DNA of 23,517 nucleotides from Oligosphaeraceae bacterium (GTDB lineage Bacteria; Verrucomicrobiota; Lentisphaeria; Oligosphaerales; Oligosphaeraceae). The position numbers and the translations under genes were made by a program. The stretch's first letter is position 1. Each line of letters starts with the position of its first letter. This document shows, one piece after another, positions 1 to 6,689 of the stretch. The notes under the pieces are model-generated. The model was given only the letters and a program-made list of their open reading frames with translations, had not been told where the DNA came from and did no database searches. The stretch spans positions 1 to 23,517 of the forward strand of contig JAAYYJ010000482.1 of the NCBI GenBank assembly GCA_012515455.1, written 5' to 3'.

Positions 1-1069
1 ATTCGCAGCAGGCCTGTTCTGGTGCCTGCCCCCACAAAGCGGCGATATACTTGATGCTGCGGCCGCGGATATCCTGGTCTCGCTCCTCGCCGGTATCGGC
101 CACCACGATGCCATCCCAGTCCACCTGCAAAGCCTGCAGTGCGGCGATGGTCTCCTGCCGTTGGTCTGGGTCTTGCAGGTACGTCTTGATATCGGGAATG
201 AGGTCCAGCGGGGCTGGGAGGACCATCCGCAGCGAGGTGCCGCTGTACAGATACGGATAGCGGTCGGCGGTAATTTTGAGTCCCTCCTGGCGGCCTGCCT
301 CGATGCTGTCCAGGATTTGGTCCAGCAAATGCCAGTGTGGCTGTCCCATGGTTTTGAGATGGCTGATCTGCAGTATCCCCGAACCGGCCCGGGCGATGGC
401 CTTGGCCTCTTCGATGGCGGCCACGACCTCGCCCTGCTCGTCACGCATGTGCGTGGAGTACGGCTTGCGGGTGCCTTTCAGGACGGAATTCAAGGCCGCG
501 ACTTCCGCGGTGTCAGCAAATTTGCCGGGGAGGTACCACAGCCCGCTGGAGAATCCGGCCGCGCCCTGCTGCAGGGCCCGGGCCAGGATTTTCTGCATCG
601 CCTCGATATCTGCAGGTTTGGCTGGCCGATCCTGATCGCCGATGACCATAGTACGCAAGGTATTATGTCCCGCCAAAGCGGCGAGGTTGATGGCCGGCTG
701 GCGGCGGTTCAGCACTTCGGCGTAGGACGCCAGGTCGGTCCATTGGCCGCCGTCTTCCAGTTTTGTGCTGGCGATGGTCGCGGAAAATCCACAGTTGCCG
801 CAGATTTCCGTCGTCACCCCCTGGGAAATCCGGCTGTCGGCGCGCGGGTACTGCACCAGGGGCAGATCGGAATGGCCGTGGACATCGATGAAGCCGGGGG
901 CCAGACAGAGTCCCCGGCCGTCGATCTTCTCCACCCCAGTGAGATTCAGCTGCCCTGGAGGAGCGATGGTCCGAATCAGGTTATCCTCCAGCACGACATC
1001 ACCGAAATAAGGCTGGTTACCGGAACCGTCATAAATTTTACTTCCGCAAATGGCATTGGACGCTGACAT
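1..1069 (-). CDS. N-acyl-D-amino-acid deacylase family amidohydrolase (3' end cut by window edge)
   Basis: The minus strand reads as one open frame from an ATG at 1069 to the window edge, 356 codons with no stop, so the C-terminus is missing. It belongs to the metal-dependent amidohydrolase superfamily, D-aminoacylase branch, which removes the acyl group from N-acyl-D-amino acids or opens related cyclic amides. The diagnostic stretch PGFIDVHGHSD gives the HxH metal pair (H64, H66), and GNCGFS gives the metal-binding cysteine C93 expected for D-aminoacylases. THMRDE and QISHLK supply later active-site motifs, and DRYPY is typical of the family. A GGGG tract about 7 bases upstream serves as ribosome-binding site. 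It lies downstream of the SUMF1 gene on the same strand, but a 172-base gap with a promoter-like sequence suggests separate expression. Exact substrate (D-amino acid, dipeptide or hydantoin-like) cannot be told. Confidence 0.88.
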   Translation of the reverse strand, partial: MSASNAICGSKIYDGSGNQPYFGDVVLEDNLIRTIAPPGQLNLTGVEKIDGRGLCLAPGFIDVHGHSDLPLVQYPRADSRISQGVTTEICGNCGFSATIASTKLEDGGQWTDLASYAEVLNRRQPAINLAALAGHNTLRTMVIGDQDRPAKPADIEAMQKILARALQQGAAGFSSGLWYLPGKFADTAEVAALNSVLKGTRKPYSTHMRDEQGEVVAAIEEAKAIARAGSGILQISHLKTMGQPHWHLLDQILDSIEAGRQEGLKITADRYPYLYSGTSLRMVLPAPLDLIPDIKTYLQDPDQRQETIAALQALQVDWDGIVVADTGEERDQDIRGRSIKYIAALWGQAPEQACCE

Positions 1070-1164
1070 GTTTTCCCCAGTAAGAATTGAGCCAGTCCGG
1101 TTGGCCGGAGCTACTCTGCCGACGCAACCGGCGCCTGCAGTTCCCAGCTTCATCCCGCGCCAAT

Positions 1165-1192
1165 AATATAAGCAACGCGGCGGGGTTTGCCA
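1165..1192 (-). promoter_or_regulatory. Candidate sigma-70-type promoter for the deacylase gene
   Basis: Reading the minus strand, TATATT (1170-1165, five of six matches to TATAAT) lies about 16 bases downstream of a weak -35-like TGGCAA. Transcription would start near 1158, leaving a leader of about 90 bases before the ATG at 1069. The -10 is convincing and the -35 is poor, so this is tentative. Confidence 0.3.
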
Positions 1193-1201
1193 GATGGCGG
1201 C

Positions 1202-1215
1202 GGCAAAATTTTGCC
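1202..1215. repeat. Perfect 14-base palindrome, possible operator
   Basis: GGCAAAATTTTGCC is a perfect inverted repeat without spacer, in the gap between the SUMF1 gene and the deacylase, just upstream of the putative deacylase promoter. It is not followed by a T-run on the minus strand, so an intrinsic terminator is unlikely. A binding site for a dimeric regulator is a reasonable guess only. Confidence 0.4.
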
Positions 1216-1241
1216 TCTCCGGTTGCGGCTCTGGGCAGCAG

Positions 1242-2303
1242 TCAGGGTGCAGCCTCTGGCGCCGGCGGAGACAATGTCCGGATAATGCGGAATCCCAGCA
1301 TATTGCCGACGGACAGCCCCGGCAGGCGGCAGCGGTTGGCGGAGCGGCAGCTGCCGGCGTCTACGTACCAGTTCCCCCCCCGGATATTGCGCCAGCTGTG
1401 ATACTCCTTCTCAGGGCTGAAGTCGCCAGGGTAGTTCTGGTATTTATCGCGGCACCATTCCCAGACGTTGCCATGCATGTCGAAAAGTCCCAGGGCGTTG
1501 GGCAGTCTTTGGCCGACGTTATTCGGGCGCCGGAAGTTGTTGGCCTCATAATCCGCCCAGTGGGTGAGTTTGTCGGGCTGGTCACCGAAACAATAGGCCG
1601 TGCTGGTGCCGGCGCGGCAGGCGTATTCCCATTCTTCTTCACTGGGCAGACGGTAAGCCAGGGAATCGAGCTGTTCCAGCTGGCCGAGCTTCTGCACAAA
1701 TTCCTGGCAGTCGTACCAGCTGACCTCCTCCACCGGATTCTGAGCATCCCGGAAATGCGAATGGTTTCTCTCCTGCCCCATAACCGCCTCCCACTGCGCC
1801 TGGGTGACTTCATACATCCCCATGTAAAAGGGCAGCGGGAACTCCCGGAAGTGCTGCAGTTCTGAAAAGCCCCGTCCGGCCTCGGTCTCCGGGCTGCCGA
1901 TCAGGCAGCTGCCCGGCGGCACCAGGCGAAATTTCATGCCGATGCTGTTGACCACTTCCAAAGGCAGACCACGCTCTGCGCTGCATGCCTTCTGGAGCTC
2001 CAGCATGGCCAACCCTTCCGGCGTCAAAGTCGGCAGCGGCGGATAATAGGCGGGAAAGCTCTCCTGCAACCCGGGCGGCAGCAGCGCTGCCTCAGCCAGG
2101 GGCCGGATGACCTCACCCCGGTTGTGCGGCGCAGCCGGCTGCTGCATCTCCGGACCGCGGTTCTTGCGGGCCAGCCGTGGTCGGATGACAAAATGCTCCA
2201 GGCAGGTCAGCAACACCAGTATCTCCACGGCCCAGATCGACAAGCGCAACCGCGAAAACCGTTTCTTCGGAGCCGTGCTGATATTTTCGCTGGTCTTGTC
2301 CAT
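1242..2303 (-). CDS. Membrane-anchored SUMF1/formylglycine-generating-enzyme-like domain protein
   Basis: 353 residues from the ATG at 2303. This start follows the upstream permease stop by 25 bases; a longer in-frame extension to 2486 would overlap that gene and is less likely. A basic N-terminus is followed by one membrane helix at about residues 22-40, then a linker. A SUMF1-type domain covers roughly residues 125-345, with GMKFRLVPPGSCLIGS, YEVTQAQWEAVMG, RLPSEEEWEYACRAG and DMHGNVWEWC. True formylglycine-generating enzymes use a cysteine pair near the C-terminus. Here, after RGGNWY, the first cysteine position appears to be V314 and only C319 remains. Sulfatase activation is therefore doubtful; a structural or ligand-binding role is more likely. 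It is the last gene of the RDD-permease-SUMF1 operon. No sulfatase is seen in the window. Confidence 0.85.
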   Translation of the reverse strand: MDKTSENISTAPKKRFSRLRLSIWAVEILVLLTCLEHFVIRPRLARKNRGPEMQQPAAPHNRGEVIRPLAEAALLPPGLQESFPAYYPPLPTLTPEGLAMLELQKACSAERGLPLEVVNSIGMKFRLVPPGSCLIGSPETEAGRGFSELQHFREFPLPFYMGMYEVTQAQWEAVMGQERNHSHFRDAQNPVEEVSWYDCQEFVQKLGQLEQLDSLAYRLPSEEEWEYACRAGTSTAYCFGDQPDKLTHWADYEANNFRRPNNVGQRLPNALGLFDMHGNVWEWCRDKYQNYPGDFSPEKEYHSWRNIRGGNWYVDAGSCRSANRCRLPGLSVGNMLGFRIIRTLSPPAPEAAP

Positions 2304-2328
2304 GTGCAGATTCAGAATTCTGGCCGGG

Positions 2329-3477
2329 TCATTGACGTTTATAGACCATAAATATGCCTGCGCCCAGGAACAGCAGTTCCGGCAGGGCGCCGGCCACAAA
2401 CGGGGGCAAGTAGCCGTTTTTGCCCAGCACCAAGGTGAATTGTCCCACCACATAAAAGAGCACCAGCAGCCCGACTGCACTGGCAAAGCCGCGCATCACC
2501 CCGGCCCGGCCCTCGGCCATAGTCAAGGCAAACCCGAACAGTGCTCCAATCAGACTGGCCAGGGGGAAACTCAGGCGGTGCCAGAACAGCACTGAGAGCA
2601 GATTGCGGTTCTTCTCACTGTTGAGAGAGCCGCTGGCCAAGATGCTGCGGATTTCACCCATGGTCAGCATCTCCAGATTCTTGCTTTGCTCACCGATGTC
2701 CGAGGGCGTCTCCGGCAAGGTCTTCTTCCAGGAGGCAAAACTCTCCGTCAACTCCCGTTTCGGGATGCCTTGTCCCGAATATTCGTAGTTATAGACCTGT
2801 CCGTGCTGGAACTCCCAGATCCCGTCTGCACCATCCTGCCCCTGCTGCCATACGGCCTGCTCGGCGGTCAGCACCCACGCGGTCCGCCCATCAGGATGAT
2901 ATTGGCGCAGAACGACGGCCGCACTGCGCCCCAGTGGCTGGAAATCCTGAAAGAACCAGCTGCGCCGGCCGGCATAATTATGGAACAGCAGCTGGCGCTG
3001 CTGGTTTACCGGTTTATCCTCCAGCCACTGATTCTGCACCGCCTGCAGCTCCTGTTGACAGCGCGGCACGACCTGCTCGCCTAAGAACCACACCCCCAGA
3101 CACAGCGCCAGGGCAGTAATCCAGATGTAGGAGGCACAGACCGCCAGGGACAATCCCGCCGAGCGCATGGCGCAGAGTTCGTTGTTCTTGCCCAGCAGCA
3201 CAGTCATGAAACTAGTAGCCAGCAAGGCGGACATCGGTACCACATTCAGCAGATTCAGCGGCAGCTTACAGAGAAAATACCAGGCAATCAGGTGGAGCGG
3301 CACCTGGTTGCCACTGAAGTCCGGCAGGTCATCAAAGACATCATTCAGTAAAAACAGCACCGAGAAAGCCAGCAGCGCACAGAGCAGCGGGAAGATAAAT
3401 TCGCCGAAGAGATGGCGGCACAGCCGGGCCGGGAAACTCCGGCTCCGGGAGTGGTTGGGTATGGTTTTTAGGCTCAC
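2329..3477 (-). CDS. LptF/LptG (YjgP/YjgQ) family lipopolysaccharide export permease
   Basis: About 382 residues. The family supplies the inner-membrane permease half of the LptB2FG ABC transporter, which extracts lipopolysaccharide and feeds the periplasmic bridge. The layout is typical: helix 1 (near residues 24-45) follows LCRHLFGEFIFPLL, then come helices 2 and 3 including PMSALLATSFMTVLLGKNNEL, a large periplasmic beta-rich domain (about 130-285), and three C-terminal helices including HRLSFPLASLIGALFGFAL. I prefer the GTG at 3477, which has a GGA about 8 bases upstream and gives the usual short N-terminus. A TTG at 3513 would add 12 residues and has no ribosome-binding site. LptF and LptG usually come as an adjacent pair, but only one is present, flanked by unrelated membrane genes. 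Sequence alone does not tell me whether it is F or G. Confidence 0.87.
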   Translation of the reverse strand: MSLKTIPNHSRSRSFPARLCRHLFGEFIFPLLCALLAFSVLFLLNDVFDDLPDFSGNQVPLHLIAWYFLCKLPLNLLNVVPMSALLATSFMTVLLGKNNELCAMRSAGLSLAVCASYIWITALALCLGVWFLGEQVVPRCQQELQAVQNQWLEDKPVNQQRQLLFHNYAGRRSWFFQDFQPLGRSAAVVLRQYHPDGRTAWVLTAEQAVWQQGQDGADGIWEFQHGQVYNYEYSGQGIPKRELTESFASWKKTLPETPSDIGEQSKNLEMLTMGEIRSILASGSLNSEKNRNLLSVLFWHRLSFPLASLIGALFGFALTMAEGRAGVMRGFASAVGLLVLFYVVGQFTLVLGKNGYLPPFVAGALPELLFLGAGIFMVYKRQ

Positions 3478-3530
3478 TGCGGTGGTCCAGCCGCGGCAAT
3501 ACTCTGCCGCCAAGGAAAAAATGACGTGGG

Positions 3531-4271
3531 TTAGCGGATTTTCCGGTTGTCAGCCAACTTGGTCTTGACCATCTTGGTACCGGTCAGAATCTCCTGCCAG
3601 CTGCGACCGCTGGGCGAGATCAGGATGTGGAACGGGGTGAACACTCCGAACAGCAGCAAAAGCAACGTATAACAGAAGACGCGACCGTAATAGAACTTCT
3701 CTCCGCTGAGACGGACCAGAAAAATCCCCCAGAATTTCTGCCCCGGGGTCTGCACCTGAAGGGTAATCAGCAAAATATAGTACCCTAGCAGCCAGGCGAA
3801 GCACAGCAGCAGCAGTACATAAGCGGCATTGTAACTGGTCAGAATTTGCATTTTCAGCAGCACATAGCAGAATGTGGTCAGCAGCAAGCTGCCGGCAAAG
3901 AGCAGCAGAAGATCAAAAAGCGCCGCCAGAATCCGGGGCAGCAGTTTGGCCCGCTCAAAATTCTCCGCCTTGACCTGGACCAGACTGCCGGTGGAGGCAG
4001 TGGCATCCACCTTCAAGGTCGCCCGGCGCATTATCCGGCCCCAGAGGCTAAGCTTCTCCGACAGCAGGGCCTGCTCCAGCTGAGACTGCAGAATCGCCTT
4101 CAAAAAAGGCAGATTGACGGCTTTTTCCCAGCGTGGCACCAGCACGCTTCTGACCTTGGTCTGGTAGTTGATGCGGCCAGTCTCGGCGTAGCGCACCAGC
4201 ACCTCTTGCTCAACCGGACCGAACTCTTCGCCGCTTTCCAATTTAACAATATAAGATCGCTCGTTAGCCAT
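3531..4271 (-). CDS. RDD-family membrane protein with N-terminal GYF_2-like domain
   Basis: 246 residues from an ATG at 4271 preceded by a strong GGAGGG ribosome-binding site. Residues 1-60 fit the GYF_2-like domain, with GEEFGPVEQEVLVRYAETGR resembling the usual tyrosine/GP/E-L-x-x-x-x-x-x-G-R pattern; such domains are protein-interaction modules. From about residue 125 an RDD domain follows: the R and D of LLPRILAALFDLLLLF open the first helix, further helices follow, and the conserved TPGQKFWGIFLVRLSGE loop precedes the last helices. RDD proteins are poorly understood; some act as ion or solute transporters. It is the first gene of a minus-strand operon, with the permease starting about 50 bases past its stop. 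A role in envelope biogenesis is inferred from that neighbour only. Confidence 0.82.
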   Translation of the reverse strand: MANERSYIVKLESGEEFGPVEQEVLVRYAETGRINYQTKVRSVLVPRWEKAVNLPFLKAILQSQLEQALLSEKLSLWGRIMRRATLKVDATASTGSLVQVKAENFERAKLLPRILAALFDLLLLFAGSLLLTTFCYVLLKMQILTSYNAAYVLLLLCFAWLLGYYILLITLQVQTPGQKFWGIFLVRLSGEKFYYGRVFCYTLLLLLFGVFTPFHILISPSGRSWQEILTGTKMVKTKLADNRKIR

Positions 4272-4337
4272 CTGTGTCCCTCCAACTGCAAATTCAATCT
4301 TTCCGCCCGAAATGGCCGCCAACCGGCACAACCAGGC

Positions 4338-4372
4338 AAAAAAGGTAAAAAAACGGAAAAAACGAAAAAAAA
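4338..4372. promoter_or_regulatory. Phased A-tracts (predicted bent DNA or UP element)
   Basis: Four runs of A (6, 7, 6 and 8 bases) centred near 4340.5, 4350, 4359.5 and 4368.5 repeat every 9-10 bases, close to one helical turn. Such phasing bends DNA intrinsically. The block ends 13 bases before a TTGACA hexamer, so it could act as an upstream activating element for the plus-strand promoter. It also forms a T-rich leader for the minus-strand operon. Confidence 0.5.
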
Positions 4373-4385
4373 CCGCTGCTTTGAT

Positions 4386-4413
4386 TTGACAGACTGAAAA
4401 CAGTGTATAACAT
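4386..4413 (+). promoter_or_regulatory. Candidate promoter for the GcvH-like gene
   Basis: TTGACA at 4386-4391 matches the sigma-70 -35 consensus exactly. TAACAT at 4408-4413 (16-base spacer, four of six matches) is the best-placed -10; TATAAC at 4406 is a better hexamer but only 14 bases away. Either way the transcript would have a leader of about 285 bases. Confidence 0.35.
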
Positions 4414-4705
4414 AACCTGCAAACCGGCGTCCGTCTTGCCGGCAGTACAGTTTTTTCCGCGTTTTCAACGTTTTTATCCTGTGTCACGACTGCTGCCTGG
4501 ACCGACAAACTGTTTTCTGACTCAATCCGGGCCGGGACGGCAACCAGCAGCCAAAATCAGTGTCATAGCAAACGAAAACTATGGCAACCACAGAGTCGTT
4601 GCACCTTCGTGGCCGGTACTAGAACTTGGAACTGGTCGATTTATGGGACTGTTTTTTCAGCGCCGCAGTTCCGGTGCCTGGAGGACAAAAAACGGGAATT
4701 TGATT

Positions 4706-5098
4706 ATGAGCGATTATACTGACAACAAGTCATTCAGCAAACGTCATCTCTGGGCCTGCCCGGATGCCAAGCACAGCACTGCGACTGTGGGTATCACCGA
4801 TTTTCTGGCGGAGGAGCTCAGTGCCATCGACAGCGTCGACCTGCCGATTATCGGTGATGAGCTGGACTTGGATACGTTCTGCATCCACCTCCACGTCGGC
4901 ACCCAGATCAGGCATCTGCGCTCCCCCTTGACCGGCCGGGTCATCGCCATCAACAAGGAGATTCAGGACAACCCCAGCTTGATTCATCTCTCGCCCCTGA
5001 CCCACTGGCTGATTAAGATGGAATATGACGACCAGGAGGAATTCGACCTGCTCATGGATGGCTCGCAATACTCCCGTTATCTCGACTCATTAGCATGA
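4706..5098 (+). CDS. GcvH-like protein lacking the lipoyl-lysine
   Basis: 130 residues, the normal size of the glycine cleavage H protein, from an ATG with GGGA 8 bases upstream. GcvH carries a lipoyl arm on a conserved lysine that shuttles the aminomethyl group between the P, T and L proteins. The family fold is readable: TVGITDFLAEEL, VDLPIIGDEL, then SPLTGRVIAIN and LIHLSPLTHWLIKM align without gaps to canonical H proteins. In that alignment the usual ESVKA segment reads HVGTQ, placing Thr66 at the lipoylated lysine, with no lysine nearby. It therefore cannot be lipoylated at the normal site and is unlikely to serve glycine cleavage. No gcvP, gcvT or lipoate ligase is nearby. Its stop overlaps the start of the next gene (ATGA), so the two are probably made together. 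Confidence 0.8.
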   Translation: MSDYTDNKSFSKRHLWACPDAKHSTATVGITDFLAEELSAIDSVDLPIIGDELDLDTFCIHLHVGTQIRHLRSPLTGRVIAINKEIQDNPSLIHLSPLTHWLIKMEYDDQEEFDLLMDGSQYSRYLDSLA

Positions 5099-5865
5099 AA
5101 ACCGGGGAATTCTGCTCTTGTTCCGCGAACAGCGAGCCAACCCCGGCACGGCAGTGTCCTGCTGACAAGTGTTGCCGCACCGCTGGCCTCAGTCACTTGT
5201 TTGAGCACAGCCTGGCGCTGCTTATTTTTACCCTCGCCCTTGCTATCAGCTGTATTTTTGGCCTGCCGGCGATTATATTAGGGAACACCGCAGTGTTTTA
5301 CCGCTACTGGCACTGCCTGCCCTGTCTGCTGTTCGCCATTGCCGCCTGGGTAATGCCGGGAAGCCCGCACGGGCAGTCTGCACTGGCCTTGCGCTATGCG
5401 GCGGTGACCCTGCTGGCCTTGTCGCCGTTCCCCACTTGGGCAATGCTGGGCAGCGGCAACGGTTATTTGGAACTGTGTGCTGCTATCTGTTTGTTGGCCA
5501 GCATAATATGCCTACAGGCCCACTGCCGCTGCCTCCAGAGCCTGGCGCAGTCAATCGCCCAAGTCCGCCTGCAGCAACAAGCCCGCAAAACGCAATGGCT
5601 GCTGCTCTACGTGGTCCTGGTGCCGCTCTGTGCTCTGTATCTGGCGGAGGCAGTGACCCTTGCCGCCCGGCATCACGGCCCCTGGCAGAACATTTTTCGC
5701 ATCTGGGGCTACGGCCAGATCAGCCTGTACGTGCGTATCCTCCTGTACTGGGGGCTGCTGCAGGTCAGCACCCTGTCGCTGCTGACTTTGGTGCTGACCT
5801 GCCGCCAGCTGCACAAACAACTGCAGGACAACAATGACCAGCCGGAAGCGCCCGCCCCGTTCTGA
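5095..5865 (+). CDS. Unknown six-helix membrane protein coupled to the GcvH-like gene
   Basis: 256 residues; I do not recognise a family. The start ATG overlaps the stop of the GcvH-like gene by 4 bases, which argues for translational coupling. A cysteine-rich N-terminal tail (C7, C9, C21, C26, C27, with the spacing CPADKCC) precedes hydrophobic segments at about 38-62, 73-88, 99-116, 124-142, 167-190 and 213-236, giving around six membrane helices. A charged, glutamine-rich stretch at 147-166 lies between helices 4 and 5, and the C-terminus is short and polar. The cysteines might bind metal, but the spacing matches no motif I can name. Its only functional clue is the preceding lipoyl-domain-like protein. 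Confidence 0.7.
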   Translation: MKTGEFCSCSANSEPTPARQCPADKCCRTAGLSHLFEHSLALLIFTLALAISCIFGLPAIILGNTAVFYRYWHCLPCLLFAIAAWVMPGSPHGQSALALRYAAVTLLALSPFPTWAMLGSGNGYLELCAAICLLASIICLQAHCRCLQSLAQSIAQVRLQQQARKTQWLLLYVVLVPLCALYLAEAVTLAARHHGPWQNIFRIWGYGQISLYVRILLYWGLLQVSTLSLLTLVLTCRQLHKQLQDNNDQPEAPAPF

Positions 5866-5922
5866 GGCGGACCACGCCACACTTGATCTGCTCTTGGCAC
5901 CATATACATAACTGGAGACAAT

Positions 5923-6627
5923 ATGGGAACCGCTTTAATTACTGCCCTGGATGTCGCTTCTGCGGTCCAGGCCTGGGAAATGGTAGACCGGATTGGCCCT
6001 GAGGTCAGCTGGTATAAAGTCGGCAAGCAGCTCTTCACCATGGCCGGACCACAGATTGTCAGCGGCTTGAAAGAGCGCGGCAAAAAAGTCTTCCTGGATT
6101 TGAAGTACCATGACATTCCCAACACTGTCGCGGCAGCCGTGCGTTCGGCCGCTGACATCGGGGCGGATATCATCAACGTCCATGCCTCCGGCGGTCCGAC
6201 CATGCTGAAGGCCGCCGCCGAAGCTGCCCGGGAACGCGGCGCCACGGTCATCGCAGTGACCGTCCTGACCAGCCTGGACGTGAAGGAGCTGGCGGCCATC
6301 GGCATCAACGTCAGTCCGGCGGAGCAGGTGCTCCGTCTGGTCCGGCTGACCCAAGCTGCAGGCTTGGCGGGAGTGGTCTGCTCCGCCCAGGAAATCACTT
6401 TGGTCAAAGGTCTCTGCGGACCAGATTTCCTGACCGTGGTCCCGGGCATCCGCCCCGCCGGGGCAGAGCACGGCGACCAGAAGCGGGTAATGACTCCTGG
6501 CGAAGCCGCCCAAGCCGGCGCCAGTCATATCGTAGTCGGCCGGCCCATTCTGGCCGCAGACGACCCGGCCGCGGCGGCCCGGGCCATCAATCTCGAGCTG
6601 GCAGCGGCTGCGGCCATCCGGCGCTGA
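5923..6627 (+). CDS. pyrF: Orotidine 5'-phosphate decarboxylase
   Basis: 234 residues, normal for the bacterial enzyme, from an ATG with GGAGA upstream. It converts OMP to UMP, the last step of de novo pyrimidine synthesis, in the cytoplasm. Active-site residues are in place: D10 and K32 near the N-terminus, and the signature FLDLKYHDIPNTV with the D59-K61-D64 catalytic set. The phosphate-binding part near the C-terminus is seen as VVPGIRP and HIVVGRPI. The gene is followed by purD after 62 bases on the same strand, so a purine and a pyrimidine gene sit together. The C-terminal alanine-rich helix is unremarkable. Confidence 0.97.
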   Translation: MGTALITALDVASAVQAWEMVDRIGPEVSWYKVGKQLFTMAGPQIVSGLKERGKKVFLDLKYHDIPNTVAAAVRSAADIGADIINVHASGGPTMLKAAAEAARERGATVIAVTVLTSLDVKELAAIGINVSPAEQVLRLVRLTQAAGLAGVVCSAQEITLVKGLCGPDFLTVVPGIRPAGAEHGDQKRVMTPGEAAQAGASHIVVGRPILAADDPAAAARAINLELAAAAAIRR

Positions 6628-6689
6628 TTTTCTGCTGTTCCCTCCGGCAACCGCCGGCAACCGATCCCTCAACCAGAAGCTCAACCACA

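Larger units (their letters stand above)
4272..4705. other. 434-base divergent intergenic region
   Basis: No convincing gene lies here. Next to the minus-strand operon it holds four A-tracts, then a perfect -35 hexamer for the plus strand, then roughly 280 bases of leader before the GcvH-like gene. I see no riboswitch class or tRNA in the leader. A 25-codon lysine/arginine-rich open frame (4312-4389, plus) exists but lacks a ribosome-binding site and is probably a by-product of the A-tracts. Confidence 0.6.

Noticed and set aside
161..1066. 301-codon plus-strand open frame
   Set aside because: It is antisense to the clear N-acyl-D-amino-acid deacylase frame, whose motifs are unmistakable; the plus-strand product has no family features.
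4312..4389. 25-codon lysine/arginine-rich micro-ORF
   Set aside because: No ribosome-binding site, and its composition is explained by the phased A-tracts it covers.
5883..5910. Promoter-like TTGATC ... TATACA before pyrF
   Set aside because: The spacer is only 14 bases for the best hexamer pair and matches are partial.
6633..6665. Short repeat CCGGCAACCG in tandem before purD
   Set aside because: Two 10-base copies only, with no T-run; too short to assign a role.
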